Shown piece after piece: positions 32,458 to 41,129 of a DNA stretch of 64,000 nucleotides. The position numbers and the translations under genes are program-made. Where the stretch lies: assembly GCF_031884435.1 (NCBI RefSeq), contig NZ_CP134779.1:6326501-6390500 (forward strand), written 5' to 3'. The stretch comes from Bosea sp. 685. Its GTDB lineage: Bacteria > Pseudomonadota > Alphaproteobacteria > Rhizobiales > Beijerinckiaceae. Positions within the stretch are counted from its first letter, which is position 1. Every line of letters starts with the position of its first letter. The notes beneath the pieces are model-generated. The model made no database searches. It had not been told where the DNA came from and worked only from the letters and a program-made list of their open reading frames with translations.

Positions 32458-32560
32458 GAGGTAGCCTCGAACCGATTGGCCCGGCCCATCCGAACTCCGG
32501 GGGGCTGGGGGGCTGACAAATCCGAAGATCGGCAGGCCGGGCCGTCGAGGCAACATGGTC
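32425..32560 (-). ncRNA. Candidate small structured RNA with its own terminator
   Basis: On the minus strand a long stem (arms 32535-32554 and 32461-32486, pairing GCCTCGA with TCGAGGC and GGCCCGGCC with GGCCGGGCC) encloses a C-rich loop and is followed by a second GC-rich hairpin and UUUUCUUUU (32425-32432). The terminator has no minus-strand gene in front of it: the flanking genes at 31713 and 32742 are both on the plus strand. No SRP, 6S, tmRNA or RNase P signature was recognised. The 5' end is not defined. Confidence 0.45.
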
Positions 32561-32741
32561 AGTTGAACCGTCTAGTTTGGCGGTCGCTTGTCCCGTTTCG
32601 GGCGAAAATGCGGCGAAGCTGACGAAGCTGTGATGGCCTTGAATGGTCTGCCAGAGGGGAACCTTGCCAGCGCAGCATCGCAGGCGCATCATCGGCTGCC
32701 AAACAGCGTGGCGACCCGGCGGTCGCCGATCGGGAGGCGCA

Positions 32742-33110
32742 ATGAGCGAAAGCGAAACGCCGCAATCGCAGCAGGCCGGCGGGGTCATTGCCTTCCCCAG
32801 CCCGGCCAAAACCCCCACCGTCACCTTCGATCGACGCGAACTCGCGGAATTGCTGAACCTCTACGGCCGCATGGTCGCAGCGGGTGAATGGCGCGACTAT
32901 GCGATCGATTTCCTGAAGGACAAGGCGCAGTTCTCAGTCTATCGCCGCTCCTCCGAAGTGCCGCTCTACCGCTTCGTCAAGGATCCGGCGCTGGCCAAGC
33001 GGCAGGGCGCCTATTCCGTCGTGGCGGCGACGGGGCTCGTGCTCAAGCGCGGCCCCGATCTCGGCCGCGTGCTGCGCGTCGTCGACAAGCGCTTGAGCGT
33101 GGTGAGCTGA
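32742..33110 (+). CDS. DUF2794 family protein
   Basis: A 122-residue conserved alphaproteobacterial protein of unknown function. The DUF2794 signature is continuous: FDRRELAELLNLYGRMV, AGEWRDYAIDFLKDKAQFSVY, SEVPLYRFVKDP, KRQGAYSVV and LKRGPDLGRVLRVVD. The ATG at 32742 has GGGAGGCGCA before it; an ATG at 32643 would add unrelated residues. The gap in front holds a repeat and a candidate small RNA. Confidence 0.9.
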   Translation: MSESETPQSQQAGGVIAFPSPAKTPTVTFDRRELAELLNLYGRMVAAGEWRDYAIDFLKDKAQFSVYRRSSEVPLYRFVKDPALAKRQGAYSVVAATGLVLKRGPDLGRVLRVVDKRLSVVS

Positions 33111-33113
33111 GGC

Positions 33114-33650
33114 TCAAAGCGTAGGCGGCGTCCCGTCGGCCTCGCCCAGCTCCTTCTGCATCAGCATCTGGTCGAGCCAGCGGCCATGCTTGTAGCCGAC
33201 CTTCTCGGCCACGCCGATGAGCCGGAAGCCGGCGCGCTCATGCAGGCGGCGCGAGCCGATGGAGGCGCCGGTGCCGTCGCCGATGACCGCAATCATCTGG
33301 CGGAAGCCGCGCGCGGCGCAGGCCTCGATCAGGGCCGCCAGCAATGCACCGCCAACGCCTGAGCCTTGCGCGGCAGGGGCGATATAGATCGAATTCTCGA
33401 CGGTCGCGCGATAGGCCGGGCGCGGGCGGTAGGCCCCGGCATAGGCATAGCCGAGCTGCGCCCGATCACGCTCCGCGACGAGATAAGGGTAGCCCCCGGC
33501 CAGGATCGCCTCCTGGCGGCGCAGCATTTCGGCCTCGTCTGGAGGCTCGACCTCCCAGGAGGCCGTGCCGTGCAGGACGGCATGGGCGTAGATCGCCGTG
33601 ATGGCTGGAATGTCGGCGGGGCCAGCGGGTCGGATCGAGAGCGTTGTCAT
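33114..33650 (-). CDS. GNAT N-acetyltransferase, phosphinothricin-acetyltransferase-like
   Basis: A 178-residue GNAT protein. Key stretches: ITAIYAHAVLHGTASWEVEPPD, ERDRAQLGYAYAGAYRPRPAYR, the acetyl-CoA P-loop AQGSGVGGALL, QMIAVIGDGTGASIGSRRLHE and KHGRWLDQMLMQ. This is the Pat/Bar/YncA-like subfamily, whose natural substrates are often methionine derivatives such as the sulfone or sulfoximine. It is convergent with DUF2794, with 3 bp between stops. Confidence 0.88.
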   Translation of the reverse strand: MTTLSIRPAGPADIPAITAIYAHAVLHGTASWEVEPPDEAEMLRRQEAILAGGYPYLVAERDRAQLGYAYAGAYRPRPAYRATVENSIYIAPAAQGSGVGGALLAALIEACAARGFRQMIAVIGDGTGASIGSRRLHERAGFRLIGVAEKVGYKHGRWLDQMLMQKELGEADGTPPTL

Positions 33651-33683
33651 CCGCCGATGATGACGGGGCGCCGGCTCAAAGAA

Positions 33684-33715
33684 AAGCCCCGGCCTTGCGG
33701 CCGGGGCTCGTTTTC
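33684..33715 (-). terminator. Rho-independent terminator after the BI-1 gene
   Basis: AGCCCCGGCC-ttgc-GGCCGGGGCT is a 10-bp perfect hairpin flanked by A-rich and T-rich runs (GAAA before, CGTTTTC after). It stands between the start of the acetyltransferase and the end of the BI-1 gene, both on the minus strand. The AAAG side (TTTC on the minus strand) makes it a terminator for the minus-strand BI-1 gene. Confidence 0.8.
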
Positions 33716-33733
33716 ATGCAGGGCGGAGGTCGC

Positions 33734-34507
33734 TCAGCGACGGTCGCCGAAGAGCTGCAGCAGCATCTGGAACATGTTGATGAAGTTCAGGTAGAGCGAC
33801 AGCGCGCCGTTCACCGAGAGCTTCGCGGCCGATTCCGCATCCATGTCCGAAGACAGGTACATTTCCTTCAGGCGCTGCGTATCCCAGGCGGTCAGGCCGG
33901 CGAAGACCAGCACGCCGATCGCCGAGATGGCGAAGGACAGCGCGCTCGAGGCCAGGAAGATGTTGACCACCGAGGCGATGATCAAGCCGATCAGGCCCAT
34001 GATCAGGAACGAGCCCATGCCCGAGAGCGACTTCTTCGTGGTGTAGCCGGCAAGGCTCAGCGCCCCGAAGGCCGCAGCCGTGATGAAGAAGACCTGGGTG
34101 ATCGACGCGCCGGTGAAGACGACGAAGATCGAGGACATCGAGACGCCCATCACCGCCGCGAAGGCGAAGAACATGATGCGCGCCGAGGCCGAGCTCATGC
34201 TTTCGGCCTTGAACGAGAACAGCATGATGAAGGCGAGCGGGGCCAGCATCACGACCCATTTCAGCGGGCTGAGATAGAGCGCCTTGCCGAGTTCGGTCAG
34301 GCCGGCGATCTTGCCACCATCCGTGTAGCCGGCGATCGCCAGCGTGGAGATGCCGATGGCGGCAAGGCCGGTGATGGCCAGGCCGATCGACATGTTGTTG
34401 TAGACGCCGAGCATGAACGAGCGCAGGCCCTGATCCATCTCGACGGCGCTGGTCTGCTGTGCGCGGCCGGCACCCCAGACTGGAGCATTGCGGTCGAAGT
34501 TGCTCAT
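33734..34507 (-). CDS. Bax inhibitor-1 / YccA-YbhL family membrane protein
   Basis: A 257-residue protein with seven hydrophobic segments and the family core AAAFGALSLAGYTTKKSLSG and GLTAWDTQRLKEMYLSS. YccA-type members bind FtsH and related proteases or act as calcium leak channels; the bacterial role is not settled. The ATG at 34507 follows AGGGG. A conserved-looking hairpin sits right before the ribosome site, as in the ybhL leader motif described for alphaproteobacteria. Confidence 0.9.
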   Translation of the reverse strand: MSNFDRNAPVWGAGRAQQTSAVEMDQGLRSFMLGVYNNMSIGLAITGLAAIGISTLAIAGYTDGGKIAGLTELGKALYLSPLKWVVMLAPLAFIMLFSFKAESMSSASARIMFFAFAAVMGVSMSSIFVVFTGASITQVFFITAAAFGALSLAGYTTKKSLSGMGSFLIMGLIGLIIASVVNIFLASSALSFAISAIGVLVFAGLTAWDTQRLKEMYLSSDMDAESAAKLSVNGALSLYLNFINMFQMLLQLFGDRR

Positions 34508-34515
34508 CGAGCGAG

Positions 34516-34547
34516 TTCCCCTGACGTTGATTCCGGAGACGGATATC
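34516..34547 (-). promoter_or_regulatory. Hairpin leader before the BI-1 gene (possible ybhL RNA motif)
   Basis: On the minus strand GATATCCG-TCTC-CGGAATC folds into a hairpin with one bulged A (34529-34547), followed by CAACGTC and the ribosome site AGGGG (about 34517-34521) just before the ATG at 34507. A structured RNA called the ybhL leader is known upstream of this gene family in alphaproteobacteria. The match to it was not computed. Confidence 0.4.
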
Positions 34548-34723
34548 GCCTCTGCGAAACCCATCATCGCCGACAATCGTGGCGATGTCGCGAATATGAG
34601 GGGGATCGGCCGCGCTTACAAGGGGGCGTCATGGTTAAGACGGGCGTCGCATAGAAACGCGGCGCGCGAATGATGCAATGCAGCGGCAGTTTCATGTCTA
34701 TCGTTAGCCGGGGCAGATAGTCA

Positions 34724-37309
34724 TCACAAATTCCGCAGATGAGAAGCCGGCGCTTTCGATAGTATCTGCAGCGTGCCGACAAGCCCGAACAGGACGGTAA
34801 CGCCGACAGCCGCAGTCGCAGCCAGTAGAGCGCCGGTCGGATCACTGACGAATGCAATCTTCATCACTTGCGTGACGACGCCCCAGCCCGCCAGAGCGCC
34901 CGCGAGAACGCCGAACAGCGCCGAAACGAGGCCGATCGCAGCGTACTCAAGGGCGTACGACGAAAGTATGAAGCGCCTCGTCGCGCCGAGCGTCTTCAGG
35001 ATCATTGCGTCATAGAGCCGCGCGTGCTGCCCGGCCGCGAGCGCGCCGCCCAGGACCAGCAGGCTGGCGGCGATGGCAAGGGCGGACGCGCCGCGGATCG
35101 CGGTGGCGAGCTGGCCAACGATGGTGTTGACCGCCTCCAGCGCGTCCTTGACCCGCACGGCCGTCACCGTGGGGAACGTGACGGCGAGCTTGCGCAGCAG
35201 GCTCGCATCGTCGGCGCTGCTCGCATTGGTGGCGGGCGTGATCGTGGCGAGGTTGGTGTGGGGGGCGACGGCGAAGGTGTTGGGCGAGAACAGCATCACG
35301 AAATTGATGCCGAGCGAGCGCCATTCGACCGCGCGCAGATTGGCGACGCGGGCGGTGATGTTGCGGCCGAGCACGTTGACAGTGAGCGTATCGCCGACCT
35401 TGAGGCCGATTCCCGCCGCGATCGGCGCGTCGAAGGAGACGAGCGGTTCGCCCTTGTAGTCGGCCGGCCACCACTCGCCGGCGGTGAGCTTCGAGCCTTC
35501 CGGCAGAGCGGCGGCGTAGGTGATGCCGCGGTCGCCGTCGAGCACCCAGGCGGACTGCTCGGTCGCCTTGACGTCCTCGGCCCTGACTCCGTTCACGCTG
35601 ACGATGCGCCCGCGCATCATCGGCACGCGCTCGGTCACCGCACCGGGCCGCTGTTCGGCAAGAAATGCGTCGAAGCGCGCCGATTCGGCATTGGGGATGT
35701 CGAGGAAGAAGAAGCTCGGGGCTTTCTCCGGCAGGGCCTGGGTGAGCTGGCGCGTCAGGCTGACATCGATGAAGGCCAGGGCCGAAAGCAGGGCGACGCC
35801 CAGTCCCAGCGAGAGCACGAGCGAAGGCGTCAATGCGCCGGGGCGGTGGCTGTTGGCGAGCGCCATGCGCAGGCTCGGATTGCGCGGCCGCGGCAGGGCT
35901 CGCGCCAGCGCCATCAGCCCCCATGAAACCGCGCGCAGCAGCAGGAAGATGCCGGCCATCACGGCGAGGTAGATCAGCGCGATGCGCTGGTCATAGGCGA
36001 AGACGAGCGCGACGCCGACGAGTCCCGCCAGCGCCAGGGCGAAGATCGCCATGTAGACCGGGCGGGGGCGGCGGGCATCCGGCTCGATCTGATCGCGGAA
36101 CAGCGCCGAGACCGGCACGTCATGGGCGCGGCCGAGCGGCAGAATCGCGAAGACGAGCGCTGTCAGCATGCCGTAGAGCGCCGCGATGCCGAGTTCGCCC
36201 GGCGCCAGGGTCGGCTCGAAGGGCAGCGGCAGGATGTCCTTGAGCGCATAGCCCAGGGCGAAAGGCGCGGCCGCGCCGAGTGCGAGGCCGATGGCGGTGC
36301 CGAAGGCTGCGACCAGCATGACCTCGGTCAGATGGATCGCGACGACGCGCCCGCCGGTCGCCCCGATCGCCTTCATCGTGGCGAAATCGAGCTTCTTGGC
36401 CTCGACGAAGCGGCGCACCGCATTGGCGACACCGACACCGCCGACGAGCAGGGCAGTCAGGCCGACCAGCGTCAGGAACTGGGTAAAGCGCTCGAGATTG
36501 CGCTGGAAGCCCGGATTGGCGTTGGAGCGCGAGCGGATCTCCCAACCCGCCTCGCGCTGCTGCGTGCCGGCGGCTGCGATCAGCGCGTCGAGCGAGGCTT
36601 CATCAGAGGCGGCGGCGGGCAGGATGACGCGGTAGGTCCAGCGCACCAGGCTGCCGGGCTGGAGCAGGCCGGTGGCGCGCAGGGCGGCCTGCGTCGTCAG
36701 CAGGCGCGGGCCGAAGCCGACGCCGGCTGCGATCTTGTCGGGCTCCGAGACGAGATTGGCGCGCAGCTGAAGCTTTGCGGCGCCAACCGAGATGATGTCG
36801 CCCGGCTTCAGGTCGAGGCGCCCGAGCAGGACCGGATCGGCGACGGCGCCGAAAACGCCGTCACGCTCAGTGAGGAGGTCCGGGAGCGGTGCCGCCGGTT
36901 CGGTCGTGACCGCGCCGATGCTGGGATAGCCGGTATCGACGGCCTTGATCTCGACCAGCGCCGCGCCCTTTTCGCCGGCATTGGCCATGCCGCGCATCGT
37001 GGCGATGGTCGAGACCGCGCCATGGGAGGTGAGGAAGGCGAGCTCCTGCGGCGTCGCTTCGCGGTGGATCAGGCTGAAGGCGGCGTCGCCGCCGAGGATG
37101 CGCCGCCCTTCCCGGGAGAGGCCCTCGGTTAGGCCGCGCGAAGCCGAGGCCACCGCTGCGATTGCCATCACGCCGAGCGCGAGGCAGGCGATGAAGACGC
37201 CGAAGCCGCGCAAGCCCCCGCGCAGATCACGCCAGGCAAGCCGCAACGCCAGCGCAATGCCGGCGGCGTGGGAAGGGGGCAGGGCTTCCGGCTTCACGAT
37301 TGCGTGCAT
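34724..37309 (-). CDS. ABC transporter permease, FtsX/YbbP-like
   Basis: An 861-residue integral protein with an N-terminal membrane segment (GVFIACLALGVMAIAAVAS), large periplasmic MacB-like regions, and two groups of C-terminal-type helices (FLTLVGLTALLVGGVGVANAV; about 435-510; and a final set near 740-855), the duplicated FtsX layout of YbbP proteins. The ATG at 37309 lies 2 bp after the stop of the ATPase gene. The pair is thought to move hydrophobic molecules out of the inner membrane. Its substrate is unknown. Confidence 0.9.
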   Translation of the reverse strand: MHAIVKPEALPPSHAAGIALALRLAWRDLRGGLRGFGVFIACLALGVMAIAAVASASRGLTEGLSREGRRILGGDAAFSLIHREATPQELAFLTSHGAVSTIATMRGMANAGEKGAALVEIKAVDTGYPSIGAVTTEPAAPLPDLLTERDGVFGAVADPVLLGRLDLKPGDIISVGAAKLQLRANLVSEPDKIAAGVGFGPRLLTTQAALRATGLLQPGSLVRWTYRVILPAAASDEASLDALIAAAGTQQREAGWEIRSRSNANPGFQRNLERFTQFLTLVGLTALLVGGVGVANAVRRFVEAKKLDFATMKAIGATGGRVVAIHLTEVMLVAAFGTAIGLALGAAAPFALGYALKDILPLPFEPTLAPGELGIAALYGMLTALVFAILPLGRAHDVPVSALFRDQIEPDARRPRPVYMAIFALALAGLVGVALVFAYDQRIALIYLAVMAGIFLLLRAVSWGLMALARALPRPRNPSLRMALANSHRPGALTPSLVLSLGLGVALLSALAFIDVSLTRQLTQALPEKAPSFFFLDIPNAESARFDAFLAEQRPGAVTERVPMMRGRIVSVNGVRAEDVKATEQSAWVLDGDRGITYAAALPEGSKLTAGEWWPADYKGEPLVSFDAPIAAGIGLKVGDTLTVNVLGRNITARVANLRAVEWRSLGINFVMLFSPNTFAVAPHTNLATITPATNASSADDASLLRKLAVTFPTVTAVRVKDALEAVNTIVGQLATAIRGASALAIAASLLVLGGALAAGQHARLYDAMILKTLGATRRFILSSYALEYAAIGLVSALFGVLAGALAGWGVVTQVMKIAFVSDPTGALLAATAAVGVTVLFGLVGTLQILSKAPASHLRNL

Positions 37310-37311
37310 GA

Positions 37312-38013
37312 TCAGGCGACCGCCAGATCGGCATCGGCCTCGATGCGCCCGGCGCGCAGGCGGATCGTCTTGTCGCAAAGGGCTGCAAGCGAGAGATCAT
37401 GCGTGACCAGGACGAGCGTCGCGCCGCGCTCGCGCCGGAGCGCGAAGATCAGGTCGACGATCGAGCGGCCGGTGTTTTCGTCGAGATTGCCGGTTGGCTC
37501 GTCGGCGACGAGGATCGCTGGATCGGGCGCGACCGCACGCGCGATCGCGACGCGCTGCTGCTCTCCGCCCGAGAGCTGGGCGGGATAATGGTCCATGCGA
37601 TCGCCGAGGCCGACATTGCGCAGTTCCGCCTCGGCGCGGGCGAAGGCGTCGTTCGCGCCGGCCAGCTCCAGCGGCAGCGCGACATTTTCACGCGCCGTCA
37701 TGGTCGGGACGAGATGGAAGGACTGGAAGACGATGCCGATGCGCTTGCCGCGGAACAAGGCGAGGCCATCCTCGTTCAGGCTGCCGAGGTCCTGGCCCGC
37801 GACCTTGACGATGCCGGAATCGGGGCGCTCCAATCCGGCCATGGTCATCAGCAGGGTGGATTTGCCGGAGCCGGAAGGGCCGACCAATCCGGTCGCCTCG
37901 CCCGAAGGCAGCGACAAAGAAACACCCTTCAGGATATGGACGCGGGCGGCGGCACGCCCCAGACTAAGGTGGACATCCTGCAATTCGATCGCCGGGGCGG
38001 GCTTTTCGCTCAT
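37312..38013 (-). CDS. ABC transporter ATP-binding protein, YbbA-like
   Basis: Full set of ABC motifs: Walker A GPSGSGKST, Q-loop FQSFHLVP, signature LSGGEQQRVA, Walker B ILVADEPTG and H-loop VTHD. 233 residues, LolD/MacB-type. It is operonic with the permease. The ATG at 38013 (MSEKPAPAIELQDV) lies only 6 bp from the start of the divergent esterase gene; an ATG at 38037 would overlap it. The tesA-ybbA-ybbP neighbourhood is conserved from enterics to rhizobia. Confidence 0.92.
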   Translation of the reverse strand: MSEKPAPAIELQDVHLSLGRAAARVHILKGVSLSLPSGEATGLVGPSGSGKSTLLMTMAGLERPDSGIVKVAGQDLGSLNEDGLALFRGKRIGIVFQSFHLVPTMTARENVALPLELAGANDAFARAEAELRNVGLGDRMDHYPAQLSGGEQQRVAIARAVAPDPAILVADEPTGNLDENTGRSIVDLIFALRRERGATLVLVTHDLSLAALCDKTIRLRAGRIEADADLAVA

Positions 38014-38019
38014 CGTGAC

Positions 38020-38772
38020 ATGATCCTGACTTCGCATTCCATCACACCCTCTCGCACCGCATCATGGAGCGAGTGGGGCGGTACCGCAGCGCACCCCGTT
38101 CCGAGGCGATATGGGCGTGCGCATGCGCTTGTCCAATCGCTCGCCGCCGTTTTTCTGTTCTGCCTCATGCTGCTTCCGGTCGCGACCATGGCCCAGACAC
38201 CGCCACGCCCGCTCAAGCTCGTCGCGTTCGGCGACAGCCTGTCAGCCGGCTACGGCCTGCCCGGTAGCGCCGCATTTCCCGCCGTGCTGGAGCAAGCCCT
38301 GCGCCAGAAGGGCGTTCAGGTCGAGATCGCCAATGCAGGCGTCTCCGGCGATACCGCCTCGGGCGGGCTGGAGCGACTGGACTGGTCGGTTCCGGACGGG
38401 ACCGATGGCGTCATCCTCGAGCTCGGCGCCAATGACGCGCTGCGCGGTATCGATCCGGCGATCACCGAGAAGGCGCTGGATGCCATCGTCACGCGGCTCA
38501 AGGCGCGCAACATCGCCGTGCTGCTGGCGGGCATGTATGCGCCGCGCAATCTCGGTACGGACTACACCAGCCGCTTCGACGCCATGTTCCCGCGACTTGC
38601 GCAGGCGCATGGACTGGTGCTTTACCCGTTTTTCCTGGACGGCATTGCGGGCGATCGCGCGTTGAACCAGGCCGATCTGCTTCATCCCACCCCAGAAGGC
38701 GTCCGCGTCATCGTCCAGCGCATCCTGCCGACTGTCGAGCGCTTCCTCGCGACGCTGCCCGCCAAATCCTGA
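38020..38772 (+). CDS. tesA: Arylesterase / TesA-like GDSL hydrolase
   Basis: A secreted SGNH hydrolase. Block I AFGDSLSAGYG, block III LGANDALRG and block V DLLHPTPEG with the catalytic Asp-His pair are all present. The 250-residue frame from ATG 38020 has an unusually long N-region (about 36 residues) before the hydrophobic segment AAVFLFCLMLLPVATMA. No better in-frame start exists before that segment. In E. coli TesA is multifunctional thioesterase, protease and lysophospholipase I. Divergent from ybbA-like. Confidence 0.85.
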   Translation: MILTSHSITPSRTASWSEWGGTAAHPVPRRYGRAHALVQSLAAVFLFCLMLLPVATMAQTPPRPLKLVAFGDSLSAGYGLPGSAAFPAVLEQALRQKGVQVEIANAGVSGDTASGGLERLDWSVPDGTDGVILELGANDALRGIDPAITEKALDAIVTRLKARNIAVLLAGMYAPRNLGTDYTSRFDAMFPRLAQAHGLVLYPFFLDGIAGDRALNQADLLHPTPEGVRVIVQRILPTVERFLATLPAKS

Positions 38773-38889
38773 GCGCGGTTCTCGGCCCGAAAATCGCTTC
38801 CTCTCCTTTTTCGTCTTGCCCGCCTTTTCCGTTTTGCCTTCCTCGCGGCGCGCGCCTGCTCGCCGGTCTTTTCTCGGAGTTGCATCGCC

Positions 38890-39945
38890 ATGGAATACCG
38901 TCGTCTCGGGCGCACCGATCTCAAGGTCTCGGTGATCTGCCTTGGAACCATGACCTATGGCGAGCAGAACACGCAGGCCGAAGGCCATGAACAGATGGAC
39001 TACGCCCTCGACCAGGGCGTGAACTTCTTCGACACGGCCGAGATGTACTCGATCCCGCCCAGGGCGGAGACGCAAGGCTCGACCGAGCGGATCATCGGCA
39101 AGTGGTTCAAGGCCAGGGGCAATCGCGACAAGGTGATCCTCGCCTCCAAGGTCGTCGGGCGCGGCACCAGCGACTGGCTGCGCGACGACAAGGGCCCGAC
39201 GCGCGTCACCCGCAAGCAGATCTTCGAGGCCGTCGATAAGAGCCTGGCGCGGCTTCAGACCGACTATATCGACCTCTACCAGATCCATTTTCCCGAGCGG
39301 CCGATGCCCTGGGGCTCGAACCCGACGCGCTTCAGCAAGGCGGCCTTCGAAAAGCCGGCCGACGAAACGCCGATCGCCGAACAGCTCGATGCCTTCGCCG
39401 AGGTCATCAAGGCCGGCAAGATCCGCCATCTCGGCCTCTCCAATGAGAGCGCCTGGGGCACGGTGAGCTTCGTACGCGATTCGGAAACACGCGGCAGCCC
39501 GAGGGTCCAGTCGATCCAGAACGCCTACAGCCTGCTGAATCGCACCTTCGAGACGGCGCTGGCCGAGGTCGCCATCCGCGAGGATGTCGGTTTGCTCGCT
39601 TATTCGCCGCTGGCTCAGGGTTTCCTCACCGGCAAATATCTCGATGGCGCGCGACCGGCCGGGGCCCGCACCACCCTGTTCAATCGGGCGCAGCGCTATG
39701 AGACGGCAGGCGCGGAGGATGCGATCAAGCGCTATGTCGCGCTTGCCCGCGAGGCGGGGCTCGATCCGGCGCAGATGGCGCTGGCCTTCGTCAATTCGCG
39801 CTCCTTCGTGACGGCCAACATCATCGGCGCTACCAAGATGGATCAATTGAAGACCGACATCGCCTCGATCGGCGTGACGCTCTCGCCCGAGCTCGAGGCC
39901 AAGATCGACGCGGTCCACCAGCTCGTCGGCAACCCCTGCCCCTGA
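38890..39945 (+). CDS. NADP-dependent aldo/keto reductase, Tas-like
   Basis: A 351-residue (beta/alpha)8 reductase. The start MEYRRLGRTDLKVSVICLGTMTYGEQNT, the catalytic region FFDTAEMYS with Asp and Tyr, the lysine in ILASKVVG, and the histidine in LYQIHFPERPMPWG follow the AKR tetrad. The C-terminal NADP-binding part reads ANIIGATKMDQL. Closest to the Tas/YajO-type group, whose natural carbonyl substrates are unknown. It follows tesA by 117 bp with its own ribosome site, probably with its own promoter. Confidence 0.92.
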   Translation: MEYRRLGRTDLKVSVICLGTMTYGEQNTQAEGHEQMDYALDQGVNFFDTAEMYSIPPRAETQGSTERIIGKWFKARGNRDKVILASKVVGRGTSDWLRDDKGPTRVTRKQIFEAVDKSLARLQTDYIDLYQIHFPERPMPWGSNPTRFSKAAFEKPADETPIAEQLDAFAEVIKAGKIRHLGLSNESAWGTVSFVRDSETRGSPRVQSIQNAYSLLNRTFETALAEVAIREDVGLLAYSPLAQGFLTGKYLDGARPAGARTTLFNRAQRYETAGAEDAIKRYVALAREAGLDPAQMALAFVNSRSFVTANIIGATKMDQLKTDIASIGVTLSPELEAKIDAVHQLVGNPCP

Positions 39946-39972
39946 AGAGGGTCGGCAGTCCCGGTACTTTTG

Positions 39973-40087
39973 CCGTCATGGTCGGGCATGTCCCCGATCT
40001 AAACACGTGTCCCGAGCATCCACGCCGCGCTTCGTCGAGAGCTTGCGTTCAAGGCGTGGATGCTCGCCACAAGCGCGGGCATGACGG
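39973..40087. repeat. CGTCAT-type palindromic intergenic repeat
   Basis: CCGTCATGGTCGGGCATG and CGCGGGCATGACGG form the ends, with nested pairing of GAGCATCCACGCC and GGCGTGGATGCTC. It fills most of the space between the aldo/keto reductase and thpR. Confidence 0.8.
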
Positions 40088-40173
40088 GTGAGCAACTCTG
40101 TCTTGTGGACGAAGGCAGTGCTTGCCCGGCTTTTCGTCTCGCCAGAGTCACAAAAAACTGGCACTGATTCGTC

Positions 40174-40752
40174 ATGCCGAGGCTGTTCACAGCTCTGGAA
40201 ATACCCGCCGAGGTTGCCTCGGTGTTGACGCTGCATCGAGGCGGGCTCGTCGGCGCGCGCTGGATCGAGCCGGCCGATTATCACATCACCTTGCGCTTCC
40301 TCGGCGATATCGATCGCCGCATGGCCAATGACGTCGATAGCTTTCTGGCCGATCTGCAATCCTATCCCTTCCAGGTGACGCTCGATTCGCTCGGCAGCTT
40401 CGGCGGCGACAAGCCGCGCGCGGTCTTCGCCAGGGTCCAGCCGAGCCAGAAGCTGAGCGAACTCCAGGCCGATATCGAGCGGTTGATGCGCCGGCTCGGC
40501 CTGCCGCCGGAGGCGCGCAAATTCGTACCGCACGTCACCCTGGCGCGGCTGCGGGACGCCTCGCCGATCGATGTCGCGCATTATCTCAGCCAGCACCCGA
40601 TCGTCCGGCCGATCAGCTTCACGACCCGGCGGCTGGCGCTGATGTCGTCGCGTGATTCGGTCGGCGGCGGCCCCTATGTGCTGGAAGCGGCTTATCCGCT
40701 TGGACCTGCCTACCCCAACCGGCTGTCCCAGACCGGTTTCCAGCGGAGATGA
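40174..40752 (+). CDS. thpR: RNA 2',3'-cyclic phosphodiesterase ThpR (LigT)
   Basis: A 2H phosphoesterase that opens 2',3'-cyclic ends of RNA. The two HxTx motifs are HITLRFLGD and HVTLARL. The start [11 protein letters not shown] is the usual one; 192 residues. Its stop overlaps the phhB start by ATGA, so both are translated from one message. Confidence 0.92.
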   Translation: MPRLFTALEIPAEVASVLTLHRGGLVGARWIEPADYHITLRFLGDIDRRMANDVDSFLADLQSYPFQVTLDSLGSFGGDKPRAVFARVQPSQKLSELQADIERLMRRLGLPPEARKFVPHVTLARLRDASPIDVAHYLSQHPIVRPISFTTRRLALMSSRDSVGGGPYVLEAAYPLGPAYPNRLSQTGFQRR

Positions 40753-41045
40753 CGATGCCGAAGCGATTAGGCGCGGAGGCCCGCAACGAGGCGCTGGTGA
40801 CGCTGACCGGCTGGCGGCTCGTCGAGGGGCGCGAGGCGATCACCAAGCGCTTCATCTTCCGCGATTTCAACGAGGCCTTCGGCTGGATGACGCGCGTCGC
40901 GCTGCTGGCGGAGAAGATGGACCATCATCCGGAATGGTCGAATGTCTACAAGACCGTCGAGGTCACGCTGGCGACGCATGACGCCGGCGGCCTGACCGAG
41001 CTCGACGTCAAGCTCGCCCGGGCCATGGACGCGCTGGCGGGCTGA
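40749..41045 (+). CDS. phhB: 4a-hydroxytetrahydrobiopterin dehydratase (PCD)
   Basis: Recycles the pterin cofactor after aromatic amino acid hydroxylation. The 98-residue protein carries the family core [27 protein letters not shown] (the His-His-Pro motif) and [21 protein letters not shown]. No hydroxylase lies nearby. Its start overlaps thpR (ATGA); the second ATG at 40755 is possible. Confidence 0.93.
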   Translation: MTMPKRLGAEARNEALVTLTGWRLVEGREAITKRFIFRDFNEAFGWMTRVALLAEKMDHHPEWSNVYKTVEVTLATHDAGGLTELDVKLARAMDALAG

Positions 41046-41062
41046 GACCTTTCAGAACCGCG

Positions 41063-41102
41063 CCGTCATCCTGGGCGACTGAAGGTCGTCCCGGGATGAC
41101 GG
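41063..41102. repeat. CGTCAT-type palindrome, short form
   Basis: CCGTCATCCTGGGCGACT and the complementary CGTCCCGGGATGACGG pair over 12-15 bp with a small loop. This is the minimal form of the repeat family seen at 12036, 26279, 39973 and 47146. It lies between convergent phhB and the CelD-like gene. Confidence 0.8.
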
Positions 41103-41129
41103 GGAGGTTCCCGGCCAAGGCTGAACTCG

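Noticed and set aside
32461..32560. SRP RNA, 6S RNA, tmRNA or RNase P RNA as identity for the structured region
   Set aside because: None of the conserved core sequences of these RNAs was found; the region is kept only as an unnamed candidate.
38242..39918. Long minus-strand open frame across tesA and the aldo/keto reductase
   Set aside because: It runs opposite to two genes with complete catalytic motifs and has no recognisable domain or sensible start.
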